A stretch of DNA of 64,000 nt from Prorocentrum cordatum (taxonomy: Eukaryota > Sar > Dinophyceae > Prorocentrales > Prorocentraceae). Shown here in pieces: positions 8,906-20,066 of the stretch. The DNA is taken from the NCBI GenBank assembly GCA_963575745.1, contig CAUYUJ010000148.1, forward strand, positions 173,501-237,500, in the 5' to 3' direction. Below the pieces are notes generated by a model that was given only the letters and a program-made list of their open reading frames with translations, was not told the DNA's origin and made no database searches. Every line of letters begins with the position of its first letter. Within the stretch, counting starts at the first letter, position 1. The translations under genes were made by a program, and so were the position numbers.

Positions 8906-10240
8906 GATCGTCGTCGTTTTCGTCCACGGCGGCGGGCCTGTCGAGCCGGCGGCCGCAGGGGCCCACCGTCGAGCGCTCGGAGCGCTCGGAGCGGGCCGCC
9001 GTGTCCGCGGAGCACTGCGAGTTGTTCGAGCGCGCCAGCGAGCGGCGGCCGTGGGGCCGCGCGGTGGCCTCCGCGCGCGCGGGCCCCGGTAGCTCTCCGG
9101 GAGGGTTCAGGCTAGAGCGATGGGGGCAATGCCCATGGGGGGGGGGGTAAGACAAGGCCAGGACGAGGATGGAAACGGGTGAGGATAGAAGTAGAGATCG
9201 AGGACCTCTGAGATACAGCGGATCTGGAGGATGTCTCGGGTGTCGCGGCCTTCTCAGGGCGTCACGGAACGCTCTGAGCCTTCCGGAACCCTCCCAGACG
9301 CATTTATCCTCGCCCTGGCCCCGCCCGAAGGTGGGAGGTGCGATGGTTCGCTTGCGCGAACTATTGCGCGAGCTCTTGCTGGGGGGCACGAGCGCGACTG
9401 CAGAGGGCGTACTCTGTTGCGTTGGAACAAGCACACGATGACACACAAGCGCTACTGGTTATTGCGCCCAGACCGCAAGCGATTGCCTACACGCAGAAAC
9501 TACTGCAAATACTGTTGCACCTACTCCAGCCCCCCCATCTGTGCTACCCCAACTGCTCTGGCTTGGGATCTCTCTGGGAGGAAGCCCATCGAGACAACGG
9601 CGGGCCTCCTTGGCGCCTCTCGTCCACGGCCAGTATGGTCACCATGCCTGGAACATGAAGGCAGGTTTTGGAACCCGGAGGGGAAGAGGGTGTGAAGTCG
9701 GAAAGGAAGGAGCTCAGGAGGCAGGAAGAAAGGATGTGAGGGGAGCAAGGGAAGGACACAACCGAGTGCCGCAATCCCTGGAGATGTGAGCAACTTCCAC
9801 GCCTTCAGCCTCATGCGCGAGATGGGCCTCACGGTTGGCCATGACCACGGCCCCAGATCCAAGTACGCAAAGGAAGTTTCGAAAATAACTTTTGGGGCGA
9901 AGGGCAGGGGCAAAAGGAGGGGTGCCATTGTCCAGGATAGAAAATCGATTCTGGAATGTGAGGCCAGAGGTTTCTCTTTGAGATGCGGCCTCCGACGGTG
10001 CATTGCGCACTGCAATTGTGATACGAGTGCCAGATTCGACTTGAACTCGCCAGGTGCGCCGAGGGAGGTCGCAAAAGCAGCCCCCGCGTGCACCACGGCA
10101 GTGCCGGCTGGTAGGAGTCCGGCCTTCTCAGCCACGTCGTGGGCAGACGTTTCATGATGTCCTGGCCGCCGCGTGCCGAAACCTCAGAACCCGCGTTGAA
10201 TGGTTAGCGCTTGCACAAGTGGAGGGAGGGAACACTTGAA
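8906..10240. other. No confident gene; unidentified frames on both strands at 9521-10157
   Basis: Very GC-rich to about 9130, then mixed. At 9786-10157 (+, 123 residues) and 9521-10135 (-, 204 residues) both strands stay open over the same DNA. The minus frame reads FAPKVIFETSFAYLDLGPWS and could be a decayed exon, but I recognise no family and cannot choose a strand. Confidence 0.3.
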
Positions 10241-10356
10241 AGGGGAGCGCGCCAGGGGCCGCGCTGGAGGCGCCACCAGGGGGCTCAACGCGGATCCAAG
10301 GAATCCCCACGGACCTCCGAAGACGTACGCTTATGCGGTGCGTTCTGCTTCTTTGA
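10241..10356 (+). mobile_element. P1 right half
   Basis: Retains the inner hairpin region (GAGCGCGCCAGGGGCCGCGC, GGAGGCGCCACCAGG) and the right arm CGCGGATCCAAGGAATCC then ACGGACCTCCGAAGA, ending GCGGTGCGTTCTGCTTCTT. The left arm is replaced by unrelated sequence. Confidence 0.6.
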
Positions 10357-10445
10357 CAAGGAGGCCTGGAGAATAGGATCAGAATGGGGCTGGGAAGTAC
10401 GAGGAGGAAGAGGATGGGAGAAAGCAGGGGCGATCGCCAAGAGGC

Positions 10446-10660
10446 CCCCCCCGTGACAGCAATCCTTGACTGCCTACCAGACCGCCCCAACCCAACCCGA
10501 AGACCCGAATTTCGGGTTGAGGGGGGGGGGTACGGGTTCCACATGTGTTTTCACAATGTCCCCCGACCCCCCTACTGGAAGTGGAGGGCAAATTGAGGCC
10601 CTCGGGTTGGGTTGGGGTGGTCTGGTGGGTGGTGAACACTGGAGCAGCTCTGCCGCTGCA
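10446..10660. repeat. P10 inverted-repeat element, single copy
   Basis: CCAGACCGCCCCAACCCAAC then CCGA at 10478-10500 pairs with TCGGGTTGGGTTGGGG then TGGTCTGG at 10602-10625. The weaker outer arms extend to about 10446 and 10660. The loop holds a G homopolymer and TACGGGTTCC. Noncoding. Confidence 0.6.
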
Positions 10661-10699
10661 ACAGACGAAGGGGCCCCGGGACACACACACAAAGAAATA

Positions 10700-10825
10700 C
10701 ACACAACTCCCAGGAGTCCTCTTGTTTCTCAATTTTGGGGGACGAAAGTTCCCCCCGCGCTCCCCACATTTTCGCAAGTGTTCCCGGGAACCGACGACTC
10801 CCTGCGCCCGTGCCATCTTCTTCCC
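10700..10825 (+). repeat. Diverged P4-like repeat
   Basis: The order TCCTCTTGTTTCTCAATTTT, GAAAGTTCC, TTCCCGGGAACCGACG, CTTCTTCCCTCCTGA follows P4, but many positions differ. Confidence 0.3.
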
Positions 10826-11360
10826 TCCTGAACCGAGCCCGCCCCCACGCGACGGGCCCGCGCGCCCGAGGCCGGGCGAGAGCGTGCCGGCGCCCGGCCT
10901 TGGCGACCACCGCCGCCTGCCAGTCGTGGAGGCCCTGCATGCTGCACCGCCCACTCCTTCGCTGGATGCCGTCGGCGGCGGCGAGAGGGGCGAAGAGCCC
11001 AGGGGCGGGCATGGCACGTTTTCGCCCGGGAGCCTCTTCGAAGACCTCGATCATCGGCACCCCTGGATACATGTACTGCTCCCCCTCTGGGCTATTCGGC
11101 CCCATCGTCGCCTCCGACGCAGACTTGACACGGCGACCTTCGTCTCAGGTTGTTCCCATCGTACGTTGGAGGGCAGAGAACCCACTCCCATAAGAATCAC
11201 CCCGGCACGCGGAGTCGTCTGGTAAACGCCCCCGGGGAAGGATTCGATCAGGGCAGGGCTGTTTAGTAAACGCCTAGAGCCTAGAGCCATTTAGTAAAGG
11301 CCATCTTGTCAGGTCTGGGTGGCCTTCATCCCTTGATACTTAACGACCGCATCCCATAAA
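10826..11360. other. No gene seen
   Basis: GC-rich; overlapping frames with no recognisable domain. TTTAGTAAACGCC-like words repeat at about 11260-11300. Confidence 0.4.
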
Positions 11361-11363
11361 TGA

Positions 11364-11495
11364 ATTCGAGCACCCTGAAAAACATCAAAACAATACATTT
11401 CCGACGCGCTCTGGCGAAGTGTCGAGCGAGTATCGCCTCCCGGAGCCCGACATGGGAGAACCCTTCAGTTCCGGTATTTCCTTGGTGATCGAAAT
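11364..11495 (+). mobile_element. P6 inverted-repeat element
   Basis: Starts TTCGAGCACC and ends CTTGGTGATCGAA, an imperfect terminal inverted repeat. Shares the order GAAGTGTCGAGCGAGTATCG, CCTCCCGGAGCCCGACA, CCCTTCAGTTCCGG with 37783-37888. About 130 bp, noncoding. Confidence 0.6.
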
Positions 11496-11524
11496 TGTTT
11501 CTGGTGGACAAACAACCCTCATTC

Positions 11525-11625
11525 CATGCGCGCCCGCTCGAGGATTGTGCACTTCCCGCATGGCTGCTACCTCCTAGCCTCCTCATCCCACGCGCACCCG
11601 CCCGAGGATCGTGCACTTCCCGCAT
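11525..11625 (+). repeat. Two tandem 60-bp units
   Basis: GCGCCCGCTCGAGGATTGTG then CACTTCCCGCAT recurs 60 bp later as GCACCCGCCCGAGGATCGTG then CACTTCCCGCAT. Confidence 0.7.
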
Positions 11626-11845
11626 TCCCAGCCGCTGCTCACAAGCGCTCCAGGGCCTCCCAAGCAACGGCCCCTCGTTAAAACCCTATGGGTCTGCGTC
11701 CCGAGATTCCAAGACGTCCCGTGCAGGCAACCAAGGAAACAAAGATGGCCCAAGATGCCTCGGAGACGGCTCAAGATGGCAAGGCGTCCGAATATTGATG
11801 CAAGAAGGCACAATATATCTCCAAGAAGACCCAACATGGCCACAA

Positions 11846-11849
11846 TAGG

Positions 11850-11881
<32 letters not shown>

Positions 11882-12830
11882 CCATCACCATCACCATCAC
11901 CATCATCATCATCATCAGCATCATCATCGTCATCAACATTAGCATCGACATCAACACAAACATCAGCATCATAATCACCATCATCATCTTACAGAACCAC
12001 CATCACCACCATCAGCAACAGCAACATCAGCGTCGCCGTCGTCGCGCTCGTCGAAGTCGTCGTCGTCGTCGCCGTCAGCATCCTCGTCATCAACATAATT
12101 GGCATCATCATCGTCAGCATCATCATTACAACCAACGACGTCACTGTCATCATCGTCGTCGTATCATCATCCTCGTCCCCATTCTCCTCCACAGCATCAT
12201 CCACATCACCATCATCATTGTCATCAACATCACCATCATCAACATCATCACCATCAACATCATCAACAGCATCATGGTCGTCGTCGACGACGTCGTCTTT
12301 ATCACTACCGTCATCAGCATCACCATCATCATCAGCAACATCATCATCGCCATCATAAGCATCGTAATCACCAGCACCACAATCATCATGCTCGTCCTCA
12401 TCCTCGTCGACCTCATCATCAACATCAACATCATCACACGCATCATCGTTATTCTCAATGGCACCATAACCATCAACAACGCCAACTTCATCGCAATCGT
12501 CATCGTCGACGTCGTCGTCGGCCTCATGCTCAACGATATCACCACTGTATGCATTATCAACATTAGCAACATCATCAATAGCAACATCACCATCGGCATC
12601 ACCATCAACATCACTACCACCATCACACACCATCACCATCACCATCGCCATCACCATCATCAACATCAACATCATCATAACAATCACCGTGACCATATCA
12701 TCACCATCGTCGCCACCGTCTTCGAACAATCACCATCAACCATCATCATCAACATCGTCATTATCAACACCATCAACATCATCATCATCATCAACATCAT
12801 CATCGAAATCACCTGTCATCCTCATGTTCT
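11846..12830. repeat. ATC/CAT trinucleotide satellite, about 1 kb
   Basis: Imperfect (ATC)n with interspersed CAC, CGT and AAC triplets. Because the period is three, all frames stay open for hundreds of codons, giving poly-His, poly-Ile or poly-Ser readings. This is why a 421-residue frame exists at 11611-12876; I do not regard it as a gene. It is preceded by a short CCAAGA-type stretch (11700-11845). Confidence 0.9.
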
Positions 12831-12967
12831 TCATCACGGCTCTCCCAAGCCTGGAGAGACAACGTGTCACATGTGATGGCCTCCCGTGAACCTCGAACAG
12901 TCGCTACCCAGAACACTGGGCTGGCACGGTGGCGGGGCGTTTCGCAGGCAGATGGATAGACACAATT

Positions 12968-13085
12968 CCAAAGATACCAAGATGTTCCAATAGTTTGGGC
13001 TGTTAGAATCCCCCCTATCTCTTGTCCTATAGTTTTCACTGAAATCGCCGATGAGTCGTGCCTGTACCTGTTTTTCCCTCCTGAG
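12968..13085 (+). repeat. P4 dispersed repeat
   Basis: Has CCAATAGTTTGGGCTG, CCCCCTATCTCTTGTCCTAT then AGTTTTCAC, and TGTTTTTCCCTCCTGA, the same order as 7948-8090. The middle is diverged. Confidence 0.5.
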
Positions 13086-14285
13086 GGGTCTCCTCCCTCG
13101 CGCGGCCCCCGTGCGCGCGCCGCCAGAGCGAAGCCTGGCCAGAGAATCTCAAGGCGAACCAACCACCGCGTTCGAGATACGCCAAAATAAAAGAGATGCC
13201 AAGCACCACGTGGAACACGGATGCCTATAATCACCGCGCTACCAGAAGGAATGCATCATAAGGAACGAAGGGGCTGTTTTTCTGGCAACGGCTGACCCAT
13301 GCCAAAAAACAGGCTTCACGACAGAACTCTTTGGAACGGCGCGAAACACCGAGGCCCTCCTGAGCCCAAAGCGGTCCGTATTTCAGCCTCTTGCCTGTAT
13401 GCCAGCTCGTGCGTCTACGGGCCGACAATGTGGCATGCCACTTTTACGTTTATCTACACATTAGCGATTCGACGGGGTGAGATTCACTGCGGCACATGCG
13501 GGAACAATGAGGCACCTAATGAGGATAAGGCTGCATCTCCTATGAACAACGAACTCGCGTGCATGACACAACACATGCGACGCACAACATGACACAATGG
13601 GACATTTGTCGTGTAGCAGCGTGGTCCAATCTGGAATGATGCCTTACAGGACGAAGCCGCAGGACTGGGAAGAGCAGTGGAAGAACAATGGACAGGACGA
13701 GGATTAGAGGACGAGGAGGGGAGGATGGGGAGGACGTGGAGTGGGATCGCGTGCCCCAAACTTCCGTTCATTCTACCTCACCCCCACAAGGTCCACGCAA
13801 TCACATGAACGTCCTCCCTCTACCTCCCTCTGGTGGCGGTGGGAAACACGAGTGGCCCACGCGGCGGCCGCGCGCGCTCGGGGCGTGGAGGCGTTTGGCG
13901 GCTGCGTGGCGCGCGCACGCGTGGGCGAGAGAAAGGGGGAGCGCTGCCTCGAACTTTGTGGATGCCATGGCAGTGGACACCATAACAGTCCTATGATTGA
14001 GTTAAAAGTGTGGTTAACATGTGTGAACAATGACCTGGAAATGTTTCAAACATGTGCTGTTTACATGTATAGAACACGTCTAAAGCATATGGACTTCATT
14101 TGGCATCATGACTCCTCTCCACTGATCGTCGTCCAGAACTCGAGCTCGACTTCGGTCTGCGGGCCTCGGCGTCGCCCTCCTCGGGGCGGCACGGTGCACC
14201 AGCGGGGCACCGGGAGTCCGCTGGCAGCGCAGCCCCACCACCGTCCCGCTGGGGAAGCGATCGTGCACGTTCGTGCTTCAACAAA
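13086..14285. other. No gene seen
   Basis: Mixed composition. An AT-richer patch (13985-14100) repeats ACATGTG-like words (AACATGTGTGAACA, AAACATGTGCTG, TTACATGT). Frames on both strands are short or GC-driven. Confidence 0.4.
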
Positions 14286-14510
14286 GTTGACAGAAGGGGG
14301 AGGGGGAGGGGTAGGAGGAGGAGGAAGAGGAGGAGGAGGAGGAGGATGAGGAAGATGAAGCCTTCTCTGATCGTTTGTTGCGAGAGCTATTTGGAGGAGG
14401 GGGTGTCTGTAGGGCAATACTGCCATCACTATCCAGGAAGAGGGGGACAAGGAGGAGGAAGAGGGGGAGGAGAACGAGGAGGGGGATGGAGACGAGGTAG
14501 AAAGGTGAAG
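14286..14510 (+). repeat. GGA-rich triplet tract
   Basis: (GGA)n at 14297-14347 and again at 14433-14495, with GAAGAT and GGGGGA variants. Confidence 0.8.
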
Positions 14511-15010
14511 GCGCTTAGGGGATGAGTTCAGTCCTGGCCTCAACAGAGCTGGGCTGGCAGGCTATGTATCCCTGCAATATGATATGTATGCAGGGCCGCC
14601 GACATTCTCGTGACACCCTCGGCCTGCCTAGCGGGCGCCCCCCTCGACCGTAGGCGGGGAAGAGCCACGCAGCAGGGAGCGAGGTTCCTGTCATCGTAAC
14701 CAGATGGGGGGGGCCACGCTGGGGCCTTCGGTTGGCCCGAACGGGCTCCCAGGGGGAGGGGCGCAAGAGAGAGGGAGGCGCGGTGCAGACGTTGCTGCGG
14801 CGGGTGGCCATAGAGGCCGATATCACTGGCTCGTCGTCAGAGCGTCCGAACGGCCTAAGAAGCCCCGAAGATCGCCCCAAGACGGGCCCCATGCCCCCAA
14901 GACGAACCCAAAAGGCCCCCTAGACGGTCCTAACACATACAAACTTTCGGAATTCGAGCCGGCTAATATCCACCCACCAAAGATGGCCCCCCACCGGAGT
15001 CTGGTTTGAC
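14511..15010. other. No gene; short CCAAGA-type patch
   Basis: About 14855-14935 has the words AAGAAGCCCCGAAGATCGCC and CCCCAAGACGGG, a minor member of the CCAAGACGG repeat class. Otherwise unremarkable. Confidence 0.4.
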
Positions 15011-16760
15011 AATCTCACAGGGTCTCCGCGAGCACCCCCGAGTCAGCAAGCAGGATTGACCGAAGGCCGCTATACCTCGTCGGCGCATGAGCTGCTACAG
15101 GCTAGTCAAATAGTGTTCGGCAGATCCGTACACATACGAGCATTATCAGCCAACTGCCCAGTAAATTCTGGTGCCTTCTTCGACGTGGCGCCGACGATGC
15201 TTGATGCGCTATGTCTTCGCATCTGCTCTAGGATGTGCTGGTACGGGGAAAACTGCCGAGGGTAACCACAGAAGGCCGTTACAAGACGGCCTCCAATGGG
15301 TTTAATACGTTCTCCCGAGGATCCTAAGCTTAGTGTATCTTGGAAGCGACAAAGAGATTGTTTGTCAATTGTCGTGTTACCACTTCCTTCCGGATTCGGG
15401 GACCAATTGTTTTTCCAGGTCCGTCGCCGTTGTTGGTTCGGTTCTGGCTCGGGCTTCAATCCCTGAGTCGTTTTTGTTTGTTCGTTTCGGCGAACCATCG
15501 CTTTCACCTTGTCAATATCAAAATCAAGATCTTTGGAAACTGCAGCCAAATCCTGCAATGAGGTTTCCAAGAACCACTGAGACCCAAGACGGCCCCAAGA
15601 GAGCCCGCTGGCCCAAGACAACTCCATACAATCCGAACCCAACACCAAAAGAACCTAAGACGGCTACAAGCGGGCCTTTTTGCCCGTCCATCGACAGGCG
15701 GCCCCCTGAGACTATCCAAGACGGCCGCAAAAAAACCATCAGGCTCCCGAGAAGGGAACGGCCAACAACTGGCCAAGCTCATGGCGTGCCCAACTTACGT
15801 CTGAAATTCGGTGCCGACATCCGCTCTTTTGCGCCCAGCGCCGACGTGCAAAAAACGACGGCCCACCAGAAGCCACCAAAGCCGGGGAGCCCTCGTCTTT
15901 GCCACAGACGCCGGGCTCAGAGTCTGCCTCTGCCACTCTACCTTACGTTCGGACCTGCGTATCTGAGATCTTTCCCGACAGCATCGGAGTTGTAGGATAC
16001 GCCGAACGATGCTACATATGCGCTTTGTTGTTCGACAAGCGGTCGAGATCTGAAATCCCAGACACAGACTGGATAATCATTCAACGATATGCCGAGCCAC
16101 TTGTCATCGGCTTGGCCCCGCAGAAACCGAGCGTCGCCGTCGCCACGGATGAATGCCGCTGTCCTCAGGTAGTACAGGAAGCGCCTCTGGAGCTCGAGAT
16201 GAGATTGCCGGTGAACCTCGCCGTGCCAACACAAAATTGAGAAAATAACGACAAACACTAACACTGCATATGAAAGGCGAACGGGAATCGAACGGAACCG
16301 CTGATGCTGAGACTGACAAGGTTCCGTATCAATAAACTCCGACCAAGCAATCACGAGCACCCAGCGGAACCTGCGCCAACCTGGCGATGCTGGGCCGAAT
16401 CGGAAAGGCACCAGTACGCTGAAGATATGCACCCTGTTGAAAACAACATGAAAGGAAAGAGAGGTCTGGATCCTCAGAAGGTAGAGCCGCGCACGTGCCT
16501 TCAACAAGAATTCTCAAGCATGCAAATCCAAGAATGCCTTGACCTGGGCGTCTCAACCGTTGGGCGCGCGGACAGACAACATCATCTTGCATTGTTTCGA
16601 AGTTTGTCGTGTGTGGTCATGGCGTGCGATGCGCTACACAATTGATTACGCATCGTCTTTGCCAAACAGAGTGTGCTCGGTGCGTGCACATTACTGGTTT
16701 ACGTCACTGATGTATGTAGACAGTTGGTGTTCGCAATGCATGCTCATGATGCCTTTTATA
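15011..16760. other. Lower-GC segment with unidentified open frames
   Basis: Base composition is more balanced than its surroundings. A plus frame at 15899-16240 (113 residues, with CYICALLFDKRSRSEIPD) and a minus frame at 15938-16507 (189 residues, with LELQRRFLYYLRTAAFI) overlap. A further 180-residue minus frame lies at 15106-15648. They are more protein-like than the GC-driven frames elsewhere, but I recognise no family. 15560-15700 belongs to the CCAAGA class. This could be a decayed retroposed gene. Confidence 0.3.
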
Positions 16761-17091
16761 GAGATTGCGCCCACGCAGCGCCCGAGCAAAGGGGGGTCGC
16801 CCCTTAGCTACCCCCCTCTCGTTGGACCTCCCCTGCCAGAAACCCCTCCCGCTTACCATTTTGTCCGCTCCTCGAGAGCTTGCCCCTCTTCTCCCCTCGT
16901 TCGCACTCTGGAAGCGACCCCCCCTCCCCACCACTGAACCTCCCCTGCTCGAAGTCCCCCCCATTTCCCCCTCGTTTCCCTACCCTCCTTGGTTGGGTAT
17001 TCGTTCTGAATTAAAGCACTGCGGTCGCCAATACTCCTCCCGCCTCTCGCCTCTCGCTTTCCTCTTGTCTCCTCTTGTCTTGCGCGTACCT
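16761..17091. other. C-rich stretch, no gene
   Basis: Runs of CCCCTCCC-like words lead up to the GT array. Nothing coding is recognised. Confidence 0.4.
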
Positions 17092-17386
<295 letters not shown>

Positions 17387-17399
17387 CCGTCCCTGGGGG

Positions 17400-18037
17400 C
17401 TGCAATTTGCGGCACGGTCGCCACTTTCGAGGGCTGCTGTTGGGTCCAGCGGAGTGAGGCACTGCGGGAACCTGAGCCAGACCTCGCCGTCCCTGGGGGG
17501 CTGCGATCTGCGACGTTGCTGCCACTTTCGGGGGCTGTTCGTGGGTGCTGCGGAGCGAGGCGCCGCGGGGACCTGAGCGAGACCTCGCCGTCCCCAGGGG
17601 GGGCTGCGATCTGCGACAACGTCGCCACCTTGAAGGGCTGCTGGTGGGTCTTGCGGGCTGGGGCACCGCGGGGAACCTGAGCGAGACCTCGCCGTCCCCA
17701 GAGGGGGGGGTGCGATCTGCGACACCGTCACCACTTTCGAGGGTTGCTGGTGGGTCCTGGGGACTGGGGCGCCGCGGGGACCTGAGCGAGACTGGAGACC
17801 TCGCCGTCCCTGGGGGGGGTGCGATCTGCGACACCGTCGCCGTTTTCGAGGGCTGCTGTCCTGCGGAGTGAGGCACCGCGGGAACCTGAGCGAGACCTCG
17901 CCGTCCCCAGGGGGGGCTGCGATCTGCGACAGTGTCGCCACCTTGAAGGGCTGCTGGTGGGTCTTGCGGGCTGAGGCACCGCGGGGACCTGAGCGAGACC
18001 TTGCCGTCCCTGGGGGGCTGCGATCTGCGACGCACCA
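17400..18037. repeat. Minisatellite, about 103-bp unit, six copies plus a partial one
   Basis: Units begin near 17400, 17501, 17604, 17710, 17820, 17917 and 18018 with CTGCGATCTGCGACA. Each holds TCGCCACTTTCGAGGGCTGC, CACCGCGGGGACCTGAGCGA, then GACCTCGCCGTCCC followed by a G run. Unit length varies from 97 to 110 bp. It starts 16 bp after the GT array. The arrays share a 451-residue minus-strand frame (16853-18208) that I do not accept as a gene. Confidence 0.9.
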
Positions 18038-18365
18038 ATTCCACTGGCGGGCACATGTACGCCCACGGAGAATTGTCCGCCCGTTCAGGCTTGCCCGCCT
18101 GTCTAAGCCAGCCGCCCCCCGCAAAGAGAAATAATCCCCCCAAAGGGGTGTGATCGACGACAAAACGGGCGGGTATCGAGGGTATGGGGAACTCGTTTTG
18201 AATGGCACGCGGGCAAGTAAGAGCGACCAGTGTTAGACTGATTGGTGTTGTTATTGTTGTTGTTTCTGACCTCCTGTGTTGCCCCCCCTCCGAAGCACAT
18301 CGCGTTTTGCAATTAAAGTTTTGCTTTCGGGGCTCGCACCCAGTTTATCACAATGGAAATTGATG

Positions 18366-18480
18366 GGGTCACCGTGGCCACCCATGGGGGGCATCCCGTG
18401 CCATCTTGCTGGCTCTTGCGAATCGACGCTAAATGCCGCTAGTTGCGCGCTAACAAGTTGACGCTAAACCGACTCTGAAT
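18366..18480 (+). mobile_element. P3 left half
   Basis: Carries CCCGTGCCATCTTGCTGGCT then CTTGCGAATCGACGCTAAA as in 31182-31385. The right end is missing. Confidence 0.6.
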
Positions 18481-18599
18481 CTCACCCGCCCTTTGGGCGC
18501 AGGTGGGCTAGCACGTTTCCAGTTCCAACCTTTTTCTTCTCCCTGTTCGGGGGATTTACCCCCCCACCCCTTCCTGGGTCTGGACGCGCCCCCCGCGAT

Positions 18600-19045
18600 G
18601 TGTAAGAGCGTCCTGTCTGGCCCAAGATAATTCCAAGAGGGCGTTCGGTAGCCCAAAGGTGGCCTCCAAGATCGCCCAAGATACCTCAAAATCGGTCAAG
18701 ACAGCCTCCGACACGCGTACAAGAGGTTTCAAGACGGCCCCGAGACGGTTTCAAGTGTCCTCCGATCCCTCCAAGGACCCCCCCCCAAAGGCCAAAATCC
18801 GTTAAATATCTAAGGGGGATCAATGTGTTTGGGCCTTCTCGCTTGTTCGCCTCTTATGGGCCCTTGAGGCCTCAAGATGGCCCTAAGACGGACTGAGGTA
18901 GCCCCAAGAGGCACCCAAGAGGAGCGCCCAAGAGCGCCCCAGGAGCGGGCCAGTACGGCCCCAAGACAGCATTGTTGAACCTCCGAGTGGGCGACGGGAA
19001 CTATACCCCCCCGTGGCGCCAAATGGCGCCCCAGAGGGCCCCATG
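18600..19045 (+). repeat. CCAAGA-type degenerate repeat block
   Basis: Built of words such as CCCCAAGACGGC, CCTCCAAGATCGCCC and GCCCCAAGAGG at irregular spacing of roughly 11-33 bp, all with the same strand polarity. Confidence 0.6.
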
Positions 19046-19199
19046 ATGGCGCTCAAATGGCATTACGAGTTTTCGAAGAATCCCTCACCACGACATATCC
19101 CCACCGCCTGACTTTTCGTCCGCCTTGTCATCGTCCGGTCCTTCCTTGCTTCTTTCCTGCTGCCTCCCTGCTCCTATTCATCCTCCTCGCGCCGCGTTC

Positions 19200-19470
19200 C
19201 TCATGCTCCTCCTCCTCCTCCTCCTCCTCCTCCTCCTCCTCCTCCTCCTCCTCCTCCCCGTCCCCCTTACATGGTTGTCCTCCTCTTCCTCCTCCTCCTC
19301 CTCCTCCCCCTCCGCATACCCCCAATATGGTCCTGGGCATCACTAGCACCAGCTGCACCAGCAGTAGCACCAACATCAACACTAGCAGCAGCGGCACCAG
19401 AAACACAAACCACAACGACAACACCAACGATACAATCAGCTACAGCACCACCGACACCCTTCGCTACAAG
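19200..19470. repeat. CTC triplet tract followed by an ANC-rich tract
   Basis: (CTC)n at 19206-19257 and 19279-19308, then a CAC/CAG/AAC triplet-rich stretch to about 19470. Low complexity; the Ser/Thr/Asn reading is not a gene. Confidence 0.8.
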
Positions 19471-19944
19471 AGATCTCCCAACTTAATGGTGCTGCCAATT
19501 TCAAAACGCACGCGAGTTGAATCTACAAACCAGTGCAAGAGCTATGATCAAGGATGCCCATCGAAATACATCTCCACTCTGCGCAACACTGGCGTCGGAT
19601 CGTAGATACAGCAACCTCGGCCAGACACGCTCTCCATAGGGAACACCATGGCGCATACTGCACTGATTTCTTCCCTGAACTTCATTGCGCGAAGCTATTT
19701 GTGGTCCTTGTTTTCTGGCCCCAGGGAACTGCCCACCCAGTTTGGACGCTTCCAAAACGGCTGTGCGACCGCGTGCTTGCAGGCGTCCCTGATGAACCAA
19801 GTCACCTGGTAATCGTTTCTGGATCGGCTGGTGGGGATACTTTTTTTGGTCGTGGGCAGACGCGTAAAGCTGTCGCCGAGAGTCACGGGCCAGCCTAATT
19901 AGCTACTGAGCGAGCTGGTGGGGATACGCGAAGCGTGAATAATT
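19471..19944. other. No gene seen
   Basis: Balanced composition. The words GCTGGTGGGGATAC repeat at about 19829 and 19915. No domain recognised. Confidence 0.4.
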
Positions 19945-20066
19945 ACCGCTGTCTCAACGACTACCAGGCGCTAGCACACGCGAATGCACTCGAACGACGG
20001 AGCTACAAGGAATATGTATACATACATATATATATATATAATTCCCATGAGTTGCTACCGAACTGG
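19945..20066 (+). mobile_element. P3 right half
   Basis: CGACTACCAGGCGCTAGCAC then ACGCGAATGCACTC matches the right part of 31182-31385. It ends TTCCCATGAGTTGCTACCGA, the P3 terminus. A short TA run sits just before the end. Confidence 0.6.

Noticed and set aside
8292-9446. A 384-codon minus-strand frame
   Set aside because: It runs through a P1-like element and very GC-rich DNA; composition is Arg/Pro/Gly with no motif.
11611-12876. A 421-codon frame rich in His and Ile
   Set aside because: It lies in a trinucleotide satellite where a period of three keeps any frame open; no non-repeat domain is present.
17400-18037. CRISPR array
   Set aside because: Direct tandem units of about 103 bp without unique spacers, in a eukaryotic context.
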